Positions 7,242 to 16,268 of a stretch of 42,675 bases of DNA are shown piece by piece (position 1 is the first letter of the stretch; each line of letters opens with the position of its first letter). The position numbers and the translations under genes are program-made. The stretch is taken from NCBI GenBank assembly GCA_964397995.1, contig CAYNLG010000024.1, forward strand, positions 1 to 42,675, given 5' to 3'. The stretch comes from CAYNLG01 sp964397995 (GTDB lineage: Bacteria > Planctomycetota > Phycisphaerae > FEN-1346). The notes below the pieces were generated by a model, which saw nothing but the letters and a program-made list of their open reading frames with translations, searched no databases and was not told the origin of the DNA.

Positions 7242-7865
7242 ATGGCCGAGCCGACCGTGCTGGTTCACGCGTGCTGCGCGGCCTGCCTGTTGGGCATTCT
7301 GGACGCCGTGCGTCGTCACGGGCGGCCGGTGGTCTATTACGACAACCCGAACGTGCAGCCGCTCGTGGAGTTCCGCCGCCGCCTGAAGGCCGTCCAGGTC
7401 TTGGCCGACCGCGAGCATCTGGACCTTGTCTATGACGATTGGTACGACCCGAAGGCGTGGCTCCGGGCCGTGCCGTGGGACCGGCCCGACCGCTGCCGCG
7501 CCTGTTACCGCCTTCGCCTGAACGAAGCCGCCCGCGTGGCGGCCGCGCGGCGCATCCCGCGCTTCACGACGACGCTGCTCGTCTCGACGCACCAGGACCA
7601 CGAGGCGGTGCGCGCGGCCGGCGAGGCCGCCGCCGCGGCCCACGGGGTCGCCTTCCTGTACGAAGACTGGCGGGCGCTGGCCGAGGCGGGCCACGATGCC
7701 GCCCGCCGCTACGACCTCTACCGCCAGCAGTACTGCGGATGCCTCTTCAGCGAGGAGGCGCGCTACCGCGAGACCGGCCTCCACCTGTATAAGGGCCCGG
7801 GCGGAGGCAGCCGCGTGCCCGCCGCCGACGCCGCCGACACCCCCGACGAAGGAGACGCCTCGTGA
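7242..7865 (+). CDS. queH: Epoxyqueuosine reductase QueH
   Basis: A 207-aa DUF208/QueH enzyme that reduces epoxyqueuosine to queuosine in tRNA, the last step of Q biosynthesis and an unrelated substitute for QueG. The diagnostic N-terminus is VHACCAACL (Cys11, Cys12, Cys15), followed by DRCRACYRLRL (Cys85, Cys88), the cysteine pairs that hold the metal cluster. A late QQYCGCLFSEEARY block is also typical. The start at 7242 places MAEPTVLVHACC at the family's usual N-terminus; the SD is weak. The stop overlaps the GTG of the next gene (GTGA at 7862-7865). tgt, which inserts the Q precursor base, lies one gene downstream, supporting the call. The acidic C-terminal tail (AADAADTPDEGD) is an extension. 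Confidence 0.93.
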   Translation: MAEPTVLVHACCAACLLGILDAVRRHGRPVVYYDNPNVQPLVEFRRRLKAVQVLADREHLDLVYDDWYDPKAWLRAVPWDRPDRCRACYRLRLNEAARVAAARRIPRFTTTLLVSTHQDHEAVRAAGEAAAAAHGVAFLYEDWRALAEAGHDAARRYDLYRQQYCGCLFSEEARYRETGLHLYKGPGGGSRVPAADAADTPDEGDAS

Positions 7866-9121
7866 CTTGCCGCCGACCCGCTCGTCGCCCGACGACTGCC
7901 CGCCGCGCCCCTCCATGGCTGGCGGCCGCCCTGGCGCTGCTGGCGGCGGCCGGGTGTTCCTGCGAGGGTCCCCAGCCGCGGCCCCCCGTCAGCCCCGAGG
8001 GCGTGCCGCTTGTGCGCGTCAAGCTCGGCCAGGATGCCGATGCCCTCGTCGTGACGGTCGAAGGGGCGTACCACGTCTTCGCCGGCGGTGAGCGGGCGGG
8101 GCAGGGCGGCCGGTTGGCCCCGGCCCGCCTCGAGGCCGCCGCCGACGGCATCCTCTTGGGTGGCCGCGCCCTCGGCGCCGGCCCCGTCGAGGTCCGCCCG
8201 GCGGAAGGCGGCCGGTTCTGCCTCCAGTTTCCCGCAGCCGGCGGCAAGACCGTCGATCGGACCTACCGCGGGCGGCTCCGCGTCCACCTGATGCCCGAGG
8301 GCCGCCTCCGGGCCGTCAACGTGCTCGACGTCGAAGCCTACCTGGCCGGCGTCGTCGCCTGCGAACTCTTCGCCTCGTGGCACCTGGAGGCCTTCAAGGC
8401 CCAGGCCGTGGCCGCCCGCACCTACGCCCTGGCCGAGCGCGGCCGCCACCGGGCCCGCGACTTCGACGTCTACGATTCCGTCCAGAGCCAGGCCTACGGC
8501 GGCGTCTCGAAGGAGACCGAGCGGGCTTGGCGGGCCGTGGCCGCCACCCAGGCCATTGTCGGCACGGTCGAGAGCGCCGACGGCAAGCCGCGCCTCCTCC
8601 GCATGTACTACCACTCGACGTGCGGCGGGGCGACGAGCCCGGCGGCGTCGGTCTTCGGCGGCACCACCCCGCCGCCCCTCGCCGGCGTCACCTGCACCTA
8701 CTGCCGCGCGTCCAGGCGGTACCGCTGGTCGGGCGTCACGTTCAGGAAGCGCGAGATCGGCGACGCCCTCCGCGCGAGCGGCAACCCGGCCCTGGCCACG
8801 CTCGACCGGGTCACGCGGGTCGAGGTCGCCTCGCGCGACCCCGTCGGCCGCGCCACCGAGGTCCGCATCGTCACGGCGTCCGGCCGGTCGCTCCGCATCG
8901 CCGCCAACCAGTGGCGCATCTGGGTCGGCCCGGGCCGGCTCCCGAGCACGTGGTTCGACGTTCGCGACGCGGGCGACCGGGTCGTCCTGGACGGCTGCGG
9001 CTTCGGCCACGGCGTCGGTCTGTGCCAGTACGGCGCCCAGTACCTCGCCACCCAGGGCATGACCGGCGAGCAAATCCTCCGGTTCTACTACCCCGGCATC
9101 GTCCTGGCGCGGGCCTACTAG
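7862..9121 (+). CDS. SpoIID/LytB-family lipoprotein (peptidoglycan-active)
   Basis: A 419-aa exported protein with a basic start, hydrophobic core and lipobox-like LLAAAGC (Cys32), so probably a lipoprotein. Residues ~135-300 hold the SpoIID core: a VEAYLAGVVACEL block with Glu168 at the catalytic position known from SpoIID lytic transglycosylases, EAFKAQAVAARTYAL, VYDSVQSQAYGG and YYHSTCGGAT. The C-terminus has the conserved GFGHGVGLCQYGA block. SpoIID cleaves denuded glycan strands during sporulation; homologues in non-sporulating bacteria are thought to remodel peptidoglycan. The GTG start overlaps the queH stop by 4 bases. Its place between queH and tgt is organisational, not functional as far as I can tell. 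An alternative start further in would lose the signal sequence. Confidence 0.88.
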   Translation: MTCRRPARRPTTARRAPPWLAAALALLAAAGCSCEGPQPRPPVSPEGVPLVRVKLGQDADALVVTVEGAYHVFAGGERAGQGGRLAPARLEAAADGILLGGRALGAGPVEVRPAEGGRFCLQFPAAGGKTVDRTYRGRLRVHLMPEGRLRAVNVLDVEAYLAGVVACELFASWHLEAFKAQAVAARTYALAERGRHRARDFDVYDSVQSQAYGGVSKETERAWRAVAATQAIVGTVESADGKPRLLRMYYHSTCGGATSPAASVFGGTTPPPLAGVTCTYCRASRRYRWSGVTFRKREIGDALRASGNPALATLDRVTRVEVASRDPVGRATEVRIVTASGRSLRIAANQWRIWVGPGRLPSTWFDVRDAGDRVVLDGCGFGHGVGLCQYGAQYLATQGMTGEQILRFYYPGIVLARAY

Positions 9122-9134
9122 CTCGAGGATGCCC

Positions 9135-10259
9135 ATGGCCACGCGCGACGGCTTCGGCTGGGAGGTGCTCGCGGAAGGGCCCGGCGCCGCCCGCGCGGGC
9201 CGCCTGACCACCCCGCACGGGGCGGTCGAGACCCCCGCCTTCATCGCCGTCGGCACCCGGGCCACCGTCAAGGGCTGTCTGCCCGAAGCCTTGCGCGGCG
9301 TCGGCCTGCAGATCGTCCTCGCCAACACCTACCACCTGGCCCTGCGGCCGGGGGCGGAGGTCGTCGGGGCCCTCGGCGGCCTGCACGCCATGATGGCCTG
9401 GGACGGGCCCATCCTGACCGACAGCGGGGGCTTCCAGGTCTTCAGCCTGGCCGACCTCCGCCGGGTGACCGACGACGGCGTCACCTTCCGCAACCACATT
9501 GACGGGGCCGAGATGACGCTGACGCCGGAGTCGGCCGTCGCCGTCCAGAACGCCCTCGGGGCCGACGTCATCATGGCCCTGGACATCTGCCCGCCGTTCC
9601 CGTGTGAGCGCCGCGAGCTGGAAACCGCCGTCGGCCGCACCCTCGCCTGGGCCGAGCGCTGTCGCGACGCCCACACGCGGCCCGGGCAGGCCCTCTGGGC
9701 CATCTGCCAGGGCGGTACGGACGAGGCCCTCCGCGGGCAGTGCGCCCGGGAGCTGGTGGCGATGGACTTCCCGGGCTACGCCGTCGGGGGCCTCAGCGTC
9801 GGCGAGGGCCACGAGCGGCTCTGCCAAGCCCTGGACTGGACCGTGCCGCACCTCCCGGCCGCGAAGCCCCGCTACGCCATGGGGGTGGGCGAGCTGCGCG
9901 ACGTCGTGGCGGCGGTGGCGCGGGGGGTGGACCTCTTCGACTGCGTCCTGCCGACACGGAACGGGCGGAACGCCTCGGCGTTCACGTTCGACGGCCCGGT
10001 GCGGCTGCGGAACGCCCGGTTCGAGGCCGAGACGGCCCCCCTGGAGGCCGACTGTGACTGCCCCGCGTGCCGCCGTTTCAGCCGCGGAACCCTCCGCCAC
10101 CTCTTCCAGGCCAAGGAGATGCTCGGGCCGATCCTCGTCAGCCTGCACAACCTGCGGTTCTACACACGGGTGTTCGAGCGGTTGCGAAAGGCGCTCGTGG
10201 CCGGGCGGTTGGCCGACGAGGCCCACGGGTTACTTGACAGATACGCCCGCAACGACTAA
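9135..10259 (+). CDS. tgt: Queuine/preQ1 tRNA-guanine transglycosylase
   Basis: A 374-aa enzyme that exchanges guanine-34 for preQ1 in GUN-anticodon tRNAs. Visible motifs are ANTYHL, ILTDSGGFQVFS (Asp96, general base region), ICQGG, VGGLSVGEG, GVDLFDCVLPTRNGRN (residues 264-279, nucleophilic Asp) and the zinc site CDCPAC...LFQAKEML...LHNL. Length matches the family. The start at 9135 is preferred to 9129 because GAGG lies 7 bases before it and only 1 base before the other. It is followed by yajC and secDF, the classical tgt-yajC-secDF order also known in E. coli. Together with queH, two queuosine steps are encoded here. An internal promoter for yajC-secDF overlaps its 3' end. Confidence 0.96.
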   Translation: MATRDGFGWEVLAEGPGAARAGRLTTPHGAVETPAFIAVGTRATVKGCLPEALRGVGLQIVLANTYHLALRPGAEVVGALGGLHAMMAWDGPILTDSGGFQVFSLADLRRVTDDGVTFRNHIDGAEMTLTPESAVAVQNALGADVIMALDICPPFPCERRELETAVGRTLAWAERCRDAHTRPGQALWAICQGGTDEALRGQCARELVAMDFPGYAVGGLSVGEGHERLCQALDWTVPHLPAAKPRYAMGVGELRDVVAAVARGVDLFDCVLPTRNGRNASAFTFDGPVRLRNARFEAETAPLEADCDCPACRRFSRGTLRHLFQAKEMLGPILVSLHNLRFYTRVFERLRKALVAGRLADEAHGLLDRYARND

Positions 10260-10262
10260 AAG
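10234..10262 (+). promoter_or_regulatory. Candidate promoter for yajC-secDF
   Basis: A perfect TTGACA (10234-10239) inside the end of tgt is followed after 17 bases by TAAAAG (10257-10262), a 4/6 match to TATAAT. It is positioned 60 bases ahead of the yajC GTG. Confidence 0.4.
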
Positions 10263-10322
10263 GGGCGGTCTGTCGCCGGGCCGGCGGCAACCGTTTGCCC
10301 CGGGTTAGGGAAGGAGAGGACT

Positions 10323-10688
10323 GTGGACACGTTCGTCCTGATGGCCGAAGCGGCACCCGAGCAGGCGCCCGCCCAGGACCCGCTGGGGGGGTGGGGCCTG
10401 TTCCTCATGATGGGGGCCATCTTCCTGGTCTTCTATCTCATCCTGATCCGGCCCCAGCGAAAGAAGGAGGCCCAGCGGCAGCGCCAGCGTGAGGAAATGC
10501 TGGCCGCCCTCGCCAAGAACGACCACGTGATGACCATTGGGGGCATCCACGGCGTCGTGGCGTCGGTCAGCGACGACGCCGTCGTCCTGAAGATCGACGA
10601 ACGCAACGACGTCCGCATGAAGGTGACGCGCGACGCCATCAGCCGCGTCGTCGGGGACGAGGACGAGCCGGCCGCCCCCGAGCGGTAA
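10323..10688 (+). CDS. yajC: Preprotein translocase subunit YajC
   Basis: A 121-aa single-pass inner-membrane protein that associates with SecDF-YidC and helps protein export and insertion. A short N-terminal segment precedes one transmembrane helix (WGLFLMMGAIFLVFYLILI). The hallmark RPQRKKEAQRQRQREEML follows, then a beta-rich domain with NDHVMTIGGIHGVVASV. The GTG at 10323 has GGAGAGGA 3-10 bases upstream; an ATG at 10341 (MAEAAPE) is an alternative start. It sits between tgt and secDF as in many bacteria. A 139-base GC-rich leader separates it from secDF. Confidence 0.95.
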   Translation: MDTFVLMAEAAPEQAPAQDPLGGWGLFLMMGAIFLVFYLILIRPQRKKEAQRQRQREEMLAALAKNDHVMTIGGIHGVVASVSDDAVVLKIDERNDVRMKVTRDAISRVVGDEDEPAAPER

Positions 10689-10749
10689 TGCCCCCGCGTG
10701 CGGCCGCCGGCACGGGAGAACCCGGCCTCCGTCGGCCGATAGAGGGGAC

Positions 10750-10770
10750 GCCGCCCGGTTGCGGGGCGGC
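10750..10770 (+). other. GC-rich stem-loop in the secDF leader
   Basis: GCCGCCC (10750-10756) pairs perfectly with GGGCGGC (10764-10770) across a 7-base loop. It lies in the 139-base yajC-secDF spacer, 57 bases before the secDF ATG. It could modulate expression of secDF relative to yajC; it could also be a chance stem at this base composition. Confidence 0.3.
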
Positions 10771-10827
10771 CCCGAACCGCCCGGCCCGGCGCCCGCGCCG
10801 GCGCCCTGGAAGGAAGACGAGGCACCA

Positions 10828-13800
10828 ATGAGTCGATGGGTCTACTGGGTCAGCCTGATCGCTGTTGCCCTGGTCATGCTCAACCCGCTCGTGCACCTGG
10901 TGGCCAACGAGGATGCCCGGTTGACGGACGTGTTCCGCCTCGGCATCGACCTGGCGGGCGGGACGAGCCTGATTTACGAGCTCCGCCCGGCGGAGCCCGG
11001 CGGGCCCGTCCCCAGCGCCAACGAGGCCAAGAACGTCATCGCCAACCGGATCAACCCGGAAGGGACCCGGGGCATCGTCATCCGCCCCATCGGGGAACAC
11101 CGGCTGGAGATCATCCTGCCGGGCCAGGTGACGCGTGCGTCGCGGCGGGAGGCGGGGCCGATCACGGCCGCCGACGTCGCGAACGCCGCCCGGACGAGCG
11201 ACGTCCAGGCCGAACGCCTTCCGCGTTTCGCCGGCGGGACGAAGATGCTCTTCGGGCTGAGCCGGCCCCTGTACATCGGCGACGTCCGCGGCCGCATCCG
11301 CAACGCCGCCCGCCGCGCCGCCCCTGTCGGGGCCGAGGCCCTCGTCTTCGGCCGCGACGTGGCCGACGCGCAGCGCAGCGAATACGGCAGTTTCGAGCTC
11401 TGGACCACCACGCCGCCTGGCCAGGAGGGCGACCTCGCGGTCTGGGAGCGGCTCGTCGCCTCCTCGCTCGCCACCCAGGAGGACGTCGAACGCGTCAAAC
11501 GCCTCGTCCGCCAGGCGGGGTTCCTCGAGTTCCGCATCGTCGCCGACCGTAACCGCGACCGCGGCAAGGCCAACTTCGACCGCCTCAAGGCCCTGAAGGA
11601 AAGCGGCCAGCCCTCGCCGAATCCCCGCTTCCGGTGGTACCCCGTCGCCGACAACTACTACCGCGACCTCGTCAAGAACGGCATCCCGTCGAACTGGGTC
11701 GGCGTCATCGACCGCGAGGCCGAGACCATCGAGCTCCTCATCGACGTCGGCGACGGCCAAGACGTCACCGGCGAGGACCTCTCAAACGTCGGCCCGAGCA
11801 GCCAGGCCGGCGACCCCATCGTCCAGTTCAGCATCAAGCCCGACGCCCAGAAACGGTTCGCCCTGCTGACGCGCGTCGAGAACAAGGGCCGCAACCTCGC
11901 CATCCTCCTTGACGGCCACGTCACCAGCGCCCCGGTCCTGGAGGACGTGCCGCTGACCTCGGGCGGCATCATCCGCGGCTACCGGAACGACGTCCGCCGC
12001 CGCGACGAGGTCGTCGATATCCTGAACTCCGGCACGCTCGCCGCCAGCCTCGGCGACCCCGTCTTCGAGCGGACCGTCGGCCCGGAGCTCGGCGCCGACA
12101 ATATCCAGAAGGGCGTCAAGGCCATCACCATCGGCCTCATCCTCGTCCTCGCCTTCATGGCCGTCTACTACCTCGGGGCGGGCCTCGTGGCCGACTTGGC
12201 CCTGCTGCTGAACCTCTTGCTCGTCGTCTGCATCCTCTTTGCCGTCAAGCAGGCCTGGACGCTACCGGGCATCGCGGGCCTCATCCTCACGGTCGGCATG
12301 AGCGTCGACGCCAACGTCCTGATCTTCGAACGCATCCGCGAGGAGAAGGGCGAGGGGGGTAGCCTCGCCCTCGCCCTCAAGCGCGCCTACAGCCGCGCCT
12401 TCCGCACCATCCTCGACGCCAACGTCACGACCCTCATCCCCGCGTTCTTCCTCCTGTTCCTCGCCACCGAAGAGGTCCAGGGCTTCGCCGTCGTCATCGT
12501 CGTCGGCATCGCCACCAGCATGTTCACGGCCCTGATCCTGACGCGGATGGTCTTCGAGACGGGCCTGAAGGTGGGCCTCTTCAAAGAGCTGAAGATGCTC
12601 CAGCTCGTCACGGCCCCCAACGTCCAGTGGATGGCCATCGCCCGCAAGGCCCTGCTCGTCTCGGGGGCGCTGGTGCTGGTGGGCGGCATCGTCTTCTACG
12701 GGCGCGGCCGGGAGAAATACGACATCGAGTTCACCGGCGGGACGCAGGTGGAACTCGCCCTCCGCGTGCCCGCCGGGCAGGACGAACTGCCCATCGAGAC
12801 CGTCCGCGACCGCGTCGTCGGCGTGCTCGGCCCGGGGGCGATCGTCCAGCGGGTCGACATGGAAACGGCCCTGGAGCGCGAGCCGCTCGACCGGTTCCTC
12901 ATCAGCGTTTCGGCCGCCGTCGAGGGCAGCCAGGGCGTGGCCGCCGACGAGGCCCGCATCAAGGCCGCCCTCAAGAAGGCCTTCCAGGACGTCTGGCCGA
13001 AGGCGCAGGGCGTGCAGTTGGCGGCCGAGGCCTCGGAGATCACACTCCCGGTCATCCGCGAGCGCCTGGACCGCGAGCAGGCCGCCCCGGCCGCGCCCGC
13101 CGACGCCGCCGCCGAAGGCGACGCGGACGCCGAGGCCGAGCCTGGCTACCGCTTCATCCCGAAGGGATACCGCCAGTTCATCAACAAGCTGCGGTTGCAG
13201 ATCGCGGTCAGCCTCCCGATGGCCGAGCAGGACGTCCGGGAGGCCCTCTTCCAGTTCCTCCGGAGCGAGCATCCGGACCTCGTGACCACGCCGCTCCTGG
13301 TGCGCGGGACGGAGGCGGCCGAGGGCGGCTTCCGGCGCTTCGACGTCTGGGTCGGCGCCGACTTCGAGGGCAGCCACGCCGGCATCGCGAACGCCGAGTT
13401 CTGGACCGGCATCGCCCAGGGCGCCCTCGGCGAACGCGAGTTCGCCGGCACCACCAGCTTCGAGCCGACCATGGCCGGCGAGACCTGGCACAAGGCCGTC
13501 ATCACCATCGTCTTCTCGCTCCTGACCATTGTCTTCTACATGTGGCTCCGGTTTGCCAAGGTCGGCTACGGCCTGGCCGCTGTGGTCGCGCTGGTGCACG
13601 ACGTCTTCATCGTCCTCGGGGCGGTCGCCGTCACCGGCTGGATTGCCGCCGCCTGGCCCGGCAATCCATTCATGATCACCGACATGAAAATCAACCTGCC
13701 GATGGTCGGCGCGTTCCTCACGCTCATCGGCTACTCCCTGAACGACACCATCGTCGTCTTCGACCGCATCCGCGAGAACCGCGGCAAGTTCGGCGACCTC

Positions 13801-14409
13801 TCGGTCGACGTCGTCAACCGCAGCATCAACCAGACCCTGACACGGACCATCTGGACCAGCCTCACGACCCTGGCCGTGGTGGCGGTGCTGTACCTGCTGG
13901 GCGGGCGGGCCTCGACCCTCCACGGGTTCGCCTTTGTCCTTTCGCTCGGCGTCCTCGTCGGGACGTACAGCTCCATTGCCGTCGCCTCGCCGGTGCTCGT
14001 CCTCAGGGGCTACCTCCTGCGGGTCTACGCCTACGTCTTCCCGGTGCTCGGGCCGCTGGCGGTGCTGGGGCTCTTCCTGTCCGAGGGCGCCCGGGGCGCC
14101 GCCCACGCCTACGTCCTGGCCGTCGTCGGCCTGGCGTGGATGGGCCTGGCCGCCTGGGGCACCTTCTGCTACACCGCCGAGAAACCGTGGCCGCTCGCCG
14201 AGAAGTCCACCGCGCTGGCCAAGGCCGTGGCGGGCATGGCGTTCCTGACGGTGCCGGCTCTGGTGGTCTTCGCCTTCTTTGTCCAGGCGGGCCCCCCCGG
14301 CGAGCAATGGGAACTCTGGGCCGGCCCGGCGGCGGTGGCCTGCCTGTTTGCCGTGCCTGTCATTTACCCGCTCTATCGCGAGGTCTGGGGCGCCGGCCGG
14401 AAAGGGTAA
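10828..14409 (+). CDS. secDF: Fused protein-export membrane protein SecDF
   Basis: A 1193-aa fusion of SecD and SecF, the proton-driven RND-type factors that pull exported proteins through SecYEG. The SecD half shows FRLGIDLAGGTSLIYEL after the first helix, a large periplasmic domain (about residues 45-415), and the GMSVDANVLIFERIREE motif in its membrane bundle. The SecF half begins near residue 615 with IEFTGGTQVEL. It has a second periplasmic domain with an Ala/Glu-rich insert (about 750-770) and GYSLNDTIVVFDRIREN. The C-terminus carries about four additional hydrophobic segments beyond the usual SecF end, an extension of about 130 residues. ATG 10828 follows AGGAAG; an upstream in-frame TTG would add a Pro-rich 23-residue stretch and is unlikely. 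The fused form is frequent in Planctomycetes and Firmicutes. Confidence 0.95.
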   Translation: MSRWVYWVSLIAVALVMLNPLVHLVANEDARLTDVFRLGIDLAGGTSLIYELRPAEPGGPVPSANEAKNVIANRINPEGTRGIVIRPIGEHRLEIILPGQVTRASRREAGPITAADVANAARTSDVQAERLPRFAGGTKMLFGLSRPLYIGDVRGRIRNAARRAAPVGAEALVFGRDVADAQRSEYGSFELWTTTPPGQEGDLAVWERLVASSLATQEDVERVKRLVRQAGFLEFRIVADRNRDRGKANFDRLKALKESGQPSPNPRFRWYPVADNYYRDLVKNGIPSNWVGVIDREAETIELLIDVGDGQDVTGEDLSNVGPSSQAGDPIVQFSIKPDAQKRFALLTRVENKGRNLAILLDGHVTSAPVLEDVPLTSGGIIRGYRNDVRRRDEVVDILNSGTLAASLGDPVFERTVGPELGADNIQKGVKAITIGLILVLAFMAVYYLGAGLVADLALLLNLLLVVCILFAVKQAWTLPGIAGLILTVGMSVDANVLIFERIREEKGEGGSLALALKRAYSRAFRTILDANVTTLIPAFFLLFLATEEVQGFAVVIVVGIATSMFTALILTRMVFETGLKVGLFKELKMLQLVTAPNVQWMAIARKALLVSGALVLVGGIVFYGRGREKYDIEFTGGTQVELALRVPAGQDELPIETVRDRVVGVLGPGAIVQRVDMETALEREPLDRFLISVSAAVEGSQGVAADEARIKAALKKAFQDVWPKAQGVQLAAEASEITLPVIRERLDREQAAPAAPADAAAEGDADAEAEPGYRFIPKGYRQFINKLRLQIAVSLPMAEQDVREALFQFLRSEHPDLVTTPLLVRGTEAAEGGFRRFDVWVGADFEGSHAGIANAEFWTGIAQGALGEREFAGTTSFEPTMAGETWHKAVITIVFSLLTIVFYMWLRFAKVGYGLAAVVALVHDVFIVLGAVAVTGWIAAAWPGNPFMITDMKINLPMVGAFLTLIGYSLNDTIVVFDRIRENRGKFGDLSVDVVNRSINQTLTRTIWTSLTTLAVVAVLYLLGGRASTLHGFAFVLSLGVLVGTYSSIAVASPVLVLRGYLLRVYAYVFPVLGPLAVLGLFLSEGARGAAHAYVLAVVGLAWMGLAAWGTFCYTAEKPWPLAEKSTALAKAVAGMAFLTVPALVVFAFFVQAGPPGEQWELWAGPAAVACLFAVPVIYPLYREVWGAGRKG

Positions 14410-14484
14410 GCGCCGCCGGCCCCGGCGTCCGATAGTAGGACGGGAGAGGTCCGGCCGCGAGGCCCCAGCCGTGTGGGATGACCG

Positions 14485-15261
14485 ATGCGCCTGTTGACCA
14501 AGGGCATCCTGGTCCTGTTTGTCGTTGCGCTTACCGTCGTGGTCTTCTTCGTGCTCGGCACGCGGGAGACGGCGCCCGGCGCGCCAGGGGAAGGCGTGCG
14601 CCCCACCGCCCCCGGCACCCCGGAGACCGACGAGTTCGACGACCCCGTCTCGGCCTTCCGCCGATGGCAGGAACGTCTGGAGCGGATGCGCGACCGCGAG
14701 GAGGCCGTGACGCGGCAGCCGCCCGAGACGCCGCCGCCCCCGGAGATCGACACCACGGCCGAAGACGAGGGCACCGTGGTGGCGCGGCGCAGCGACGAAC
14801 CCGTCCTCGGGGCCGACCCGCCCGGGCCGGTGCTGCATCCGGACGGCATCGACGGCGAGGTCGTGACCGCCCGCTGGCAGCCCCGGCGCGAGCCCGAGCG
14901 CCGCACCCACACCGTCCGCGAGGGCGACACCCTCTACGCCATCGCCGAGGAGGTCTACGGCTCGGCCCGGTACGTCTCGCTGATCGAACAGGCGAACCCC
15001 GGTCTCGACCCGCGAGCCCTCCACGTCGGCCGCACCCTCCGCCTGCCCGAACCCGAGGAGGCCGGTGGCGGGCCCGCGCCCGCGCGGACCGTCCGCGTCT
15101 ACAAGGTCCGCCGCAACGACACCCTCATCGGCATCGCCCGCCGCTTCTACGGCGACGCAGCCATGTATCTCAGGATTTACGAGGCCAATCGCGACCGGCT
15201 CCGGTCGCCGAGCGCCACGCTGTACGTCGGCCAGACCCTCCGCCTGCCCGAGCCGGGCTGA
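14485..15261 (+). CDS. Membrane-anchored protein with two LysM domains
   Basis: A 258-aa protein with an N-terminal anchor or signal (RLLTKGILVLFVVALTVVVFFVLG). A disordered Pro/Glu-rich spacer (about 30-135) follows, then two LysM repeats: HTVREGDTLYAIAEEVYG (about 150-195) and YKVRRNDTLIGIARRFYG (about 208-255), each ending GRTLRLPEP or GQTLRLPEP. LysM binds GlcNAc-containing glycans, so the protein likely holds to peptidoglycan from the membrane. No catalytic domain is present. It follows secDF by 75 bases. The SD is weak (GGGA before ATG). The role may be structural, or it may recruit a partner. The domain call is firm, the function open. Confidence 0.88.
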   Translation: MRLLTKGILVLFVVALTVVVFFVLGTRETAPGAPGEGVRPTAPGTPETDEFDDPVSAFRRWQERLERMRDREEAVTRQPPETPPPPEIDTTAEDEGTVVARRSDEPVLGADPPGPVLHPDGIDGEVVTARWQPRREPERRTHTVREGDTLYAIAEEVYGSARYVSLIEQANPGLDPRALHVGRTLRLPEPEEAGGGPAPARTVRVYKVRRNDTLIGIARRFYGDAAMYLRIYEANRDRLRSPSATLYVGQTLRLPEPG

Positions 15262-15279
15262 GTCCGGCCCGGCCGCCGG

Positions 15280-15308
15280 TTGATTTCCCGCCCACCTCGT
15301 GGCATACT
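15280..15308 (+). promoter_or_regulatory. Candidate promoter for the DUF72 gene
   Basis: TTGATT (15280-15285), a 17-base spacer and CATACT (15303-15308) lie 39 bases before the ATG at 15348. Each hexamer matches 4/6 of the sigma70 consensus. Confidence 0.35.
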
Positions 15309-15347
15309 GCGCGGGACCCCGGTCCGGCACGGGGCAGGGAGGCAGCC

Positions 15348-16247
15348 ATGGTTCAGCGGGCGCCGGAGATCCGCGTCGGCACGAGTGGCTGGTCTTACCA
15401 CGATTGGGTCGGCCGGTTTTATCCGGAGACCGCGCCCGGCCGGTTCGACCGCCTCGCGTATCTGGCCCGGTACTTTGGCTGCGTCGAGGTCAACGCGTCG
15501 TTCTACCGGCCGCCCTCGCCGCGCTCGACGCGGAGCTGGCTTCGCCGCACCCCGCCCGACTTCGAGTTCGCCTTCAAGCTGAATCAGCGGTTCACGCACG
15601 AGCGCGGGTCGCTCTGGACGGCGGCCGAGGTGGAGACCTTCCGCGCCGGGGTCGAGCCGGTCCGCGAGGCCGGCCGCCTGGGCGCCGTCCTTGTCCAGTT
15701 CCCCTGGAGCTTCCGGGCCGACGACGACGCCTTCGCGTGGCTGGAGGCCGTCCACCGCGACTTCGGCGACTGGCCGCTCGTGCTGGAGGTGCGGCACATC
15801 TCGTGGGCGGCCGAGGCGGCCGTCGGGCGCGTCCGCGAGCTGGGCCTGGGCTGGGCCAACATCGACCAGCCGCGCAGCCGCTCGGGCATCGCGCCGATGA
15901 GCCTCGCCACATCGCCGGTCGGCTACGTCCGCCTCCATGGTCGCAACCGCGAGGCCTGGTTCGACCCCGAGGCCGGCCGCGACGCCAAGTACGACTACCT
16001 GTACCGCGACGCCGAGCTGGACGAGTGGGTGGCCCGCATCCGCGACATCGCCCGGGCCTGCGAGCGGACCTACGTCTTCACGAACAACCACTACCGCGGC
16101 CAGGCGCCGGCCAACGCCCTGCAGATCCTCTCGAAGCTGGAGGGCGGCCCCGTGCCCGTGCCAGCTGTCCTCGCGCGGACGTTCCCGGCGCTGGAGGCCG
16201 TGCGGGCCGAGGACGAACCGCCCGGCGAGCAGGGGCTGCTGTTCTAG
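15348..16247 (+). CDS. DUF72 family protein (YecE-like)
   Basis: A 299-aa cytoplasmic protein of the DUF72/YecE family, a TIM-barrel fold of unknown biochemical activity. Family signatures are VGTSGWSYHDWVGRFYP at the N-terminus, VEVNASFYRPPS, FAFKLNQRFTHER, LGAVLVQFPWSF, VLEVRHISW and a late YVFTNNHYRGQAPANAL. The normal family length (about 250-300) is respected. It has its own candidate promoter and is the last plus-strand gene before the tRNA. DUF72 genes are widespread in bacteria and archaea; some have been linked to nucleic-acid or Fe-S processes, but nothing in this context decides. Confidence 0.92.
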   Translation: MVQRAPEIRVGTSGWSYHDWVGRFYPETAPGRFDRLAYLARYFGCVEVNASFYRPPSPRSTRSWLRRTPPDFEFAFKLNQRFTHERGSLWTAAEVETFRAGVEPVREAGRLGAVLVQFPWSFRADDDAFAWLEAVHRDFGDWPLVLEVRHISWAAEAAVGRVRELGLGWANIDQPRSRSGIAPMSLATSPVGYVRLHGRNREAWFDPEAGRDAKYDYLYRDAELDEWVARIRDIARACERTYVFTNNHYRGQAPANALQILSKLEGGPVPVPAVLARTFPALEAVRAEDEPPGEQGLLF

Positions 16248-16268
16248 GTGTGGACTTGCCGACGGAGG

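Noticed and set aside
10759..10827. Pro-rich in-frame leader (RGGPEPPGPAPAPAP) before secDF as an arrest peptide
   Set aside because: It needs a TTG start without SD, would be fused to SecDF instead of separate, and lacks a known arrest motif.
12262..15330. 1022-codon minus-strand frame
   Set aside because: Antisense to secDF and the LysM gene, low-complexity acidic translation, no recognisable motif.
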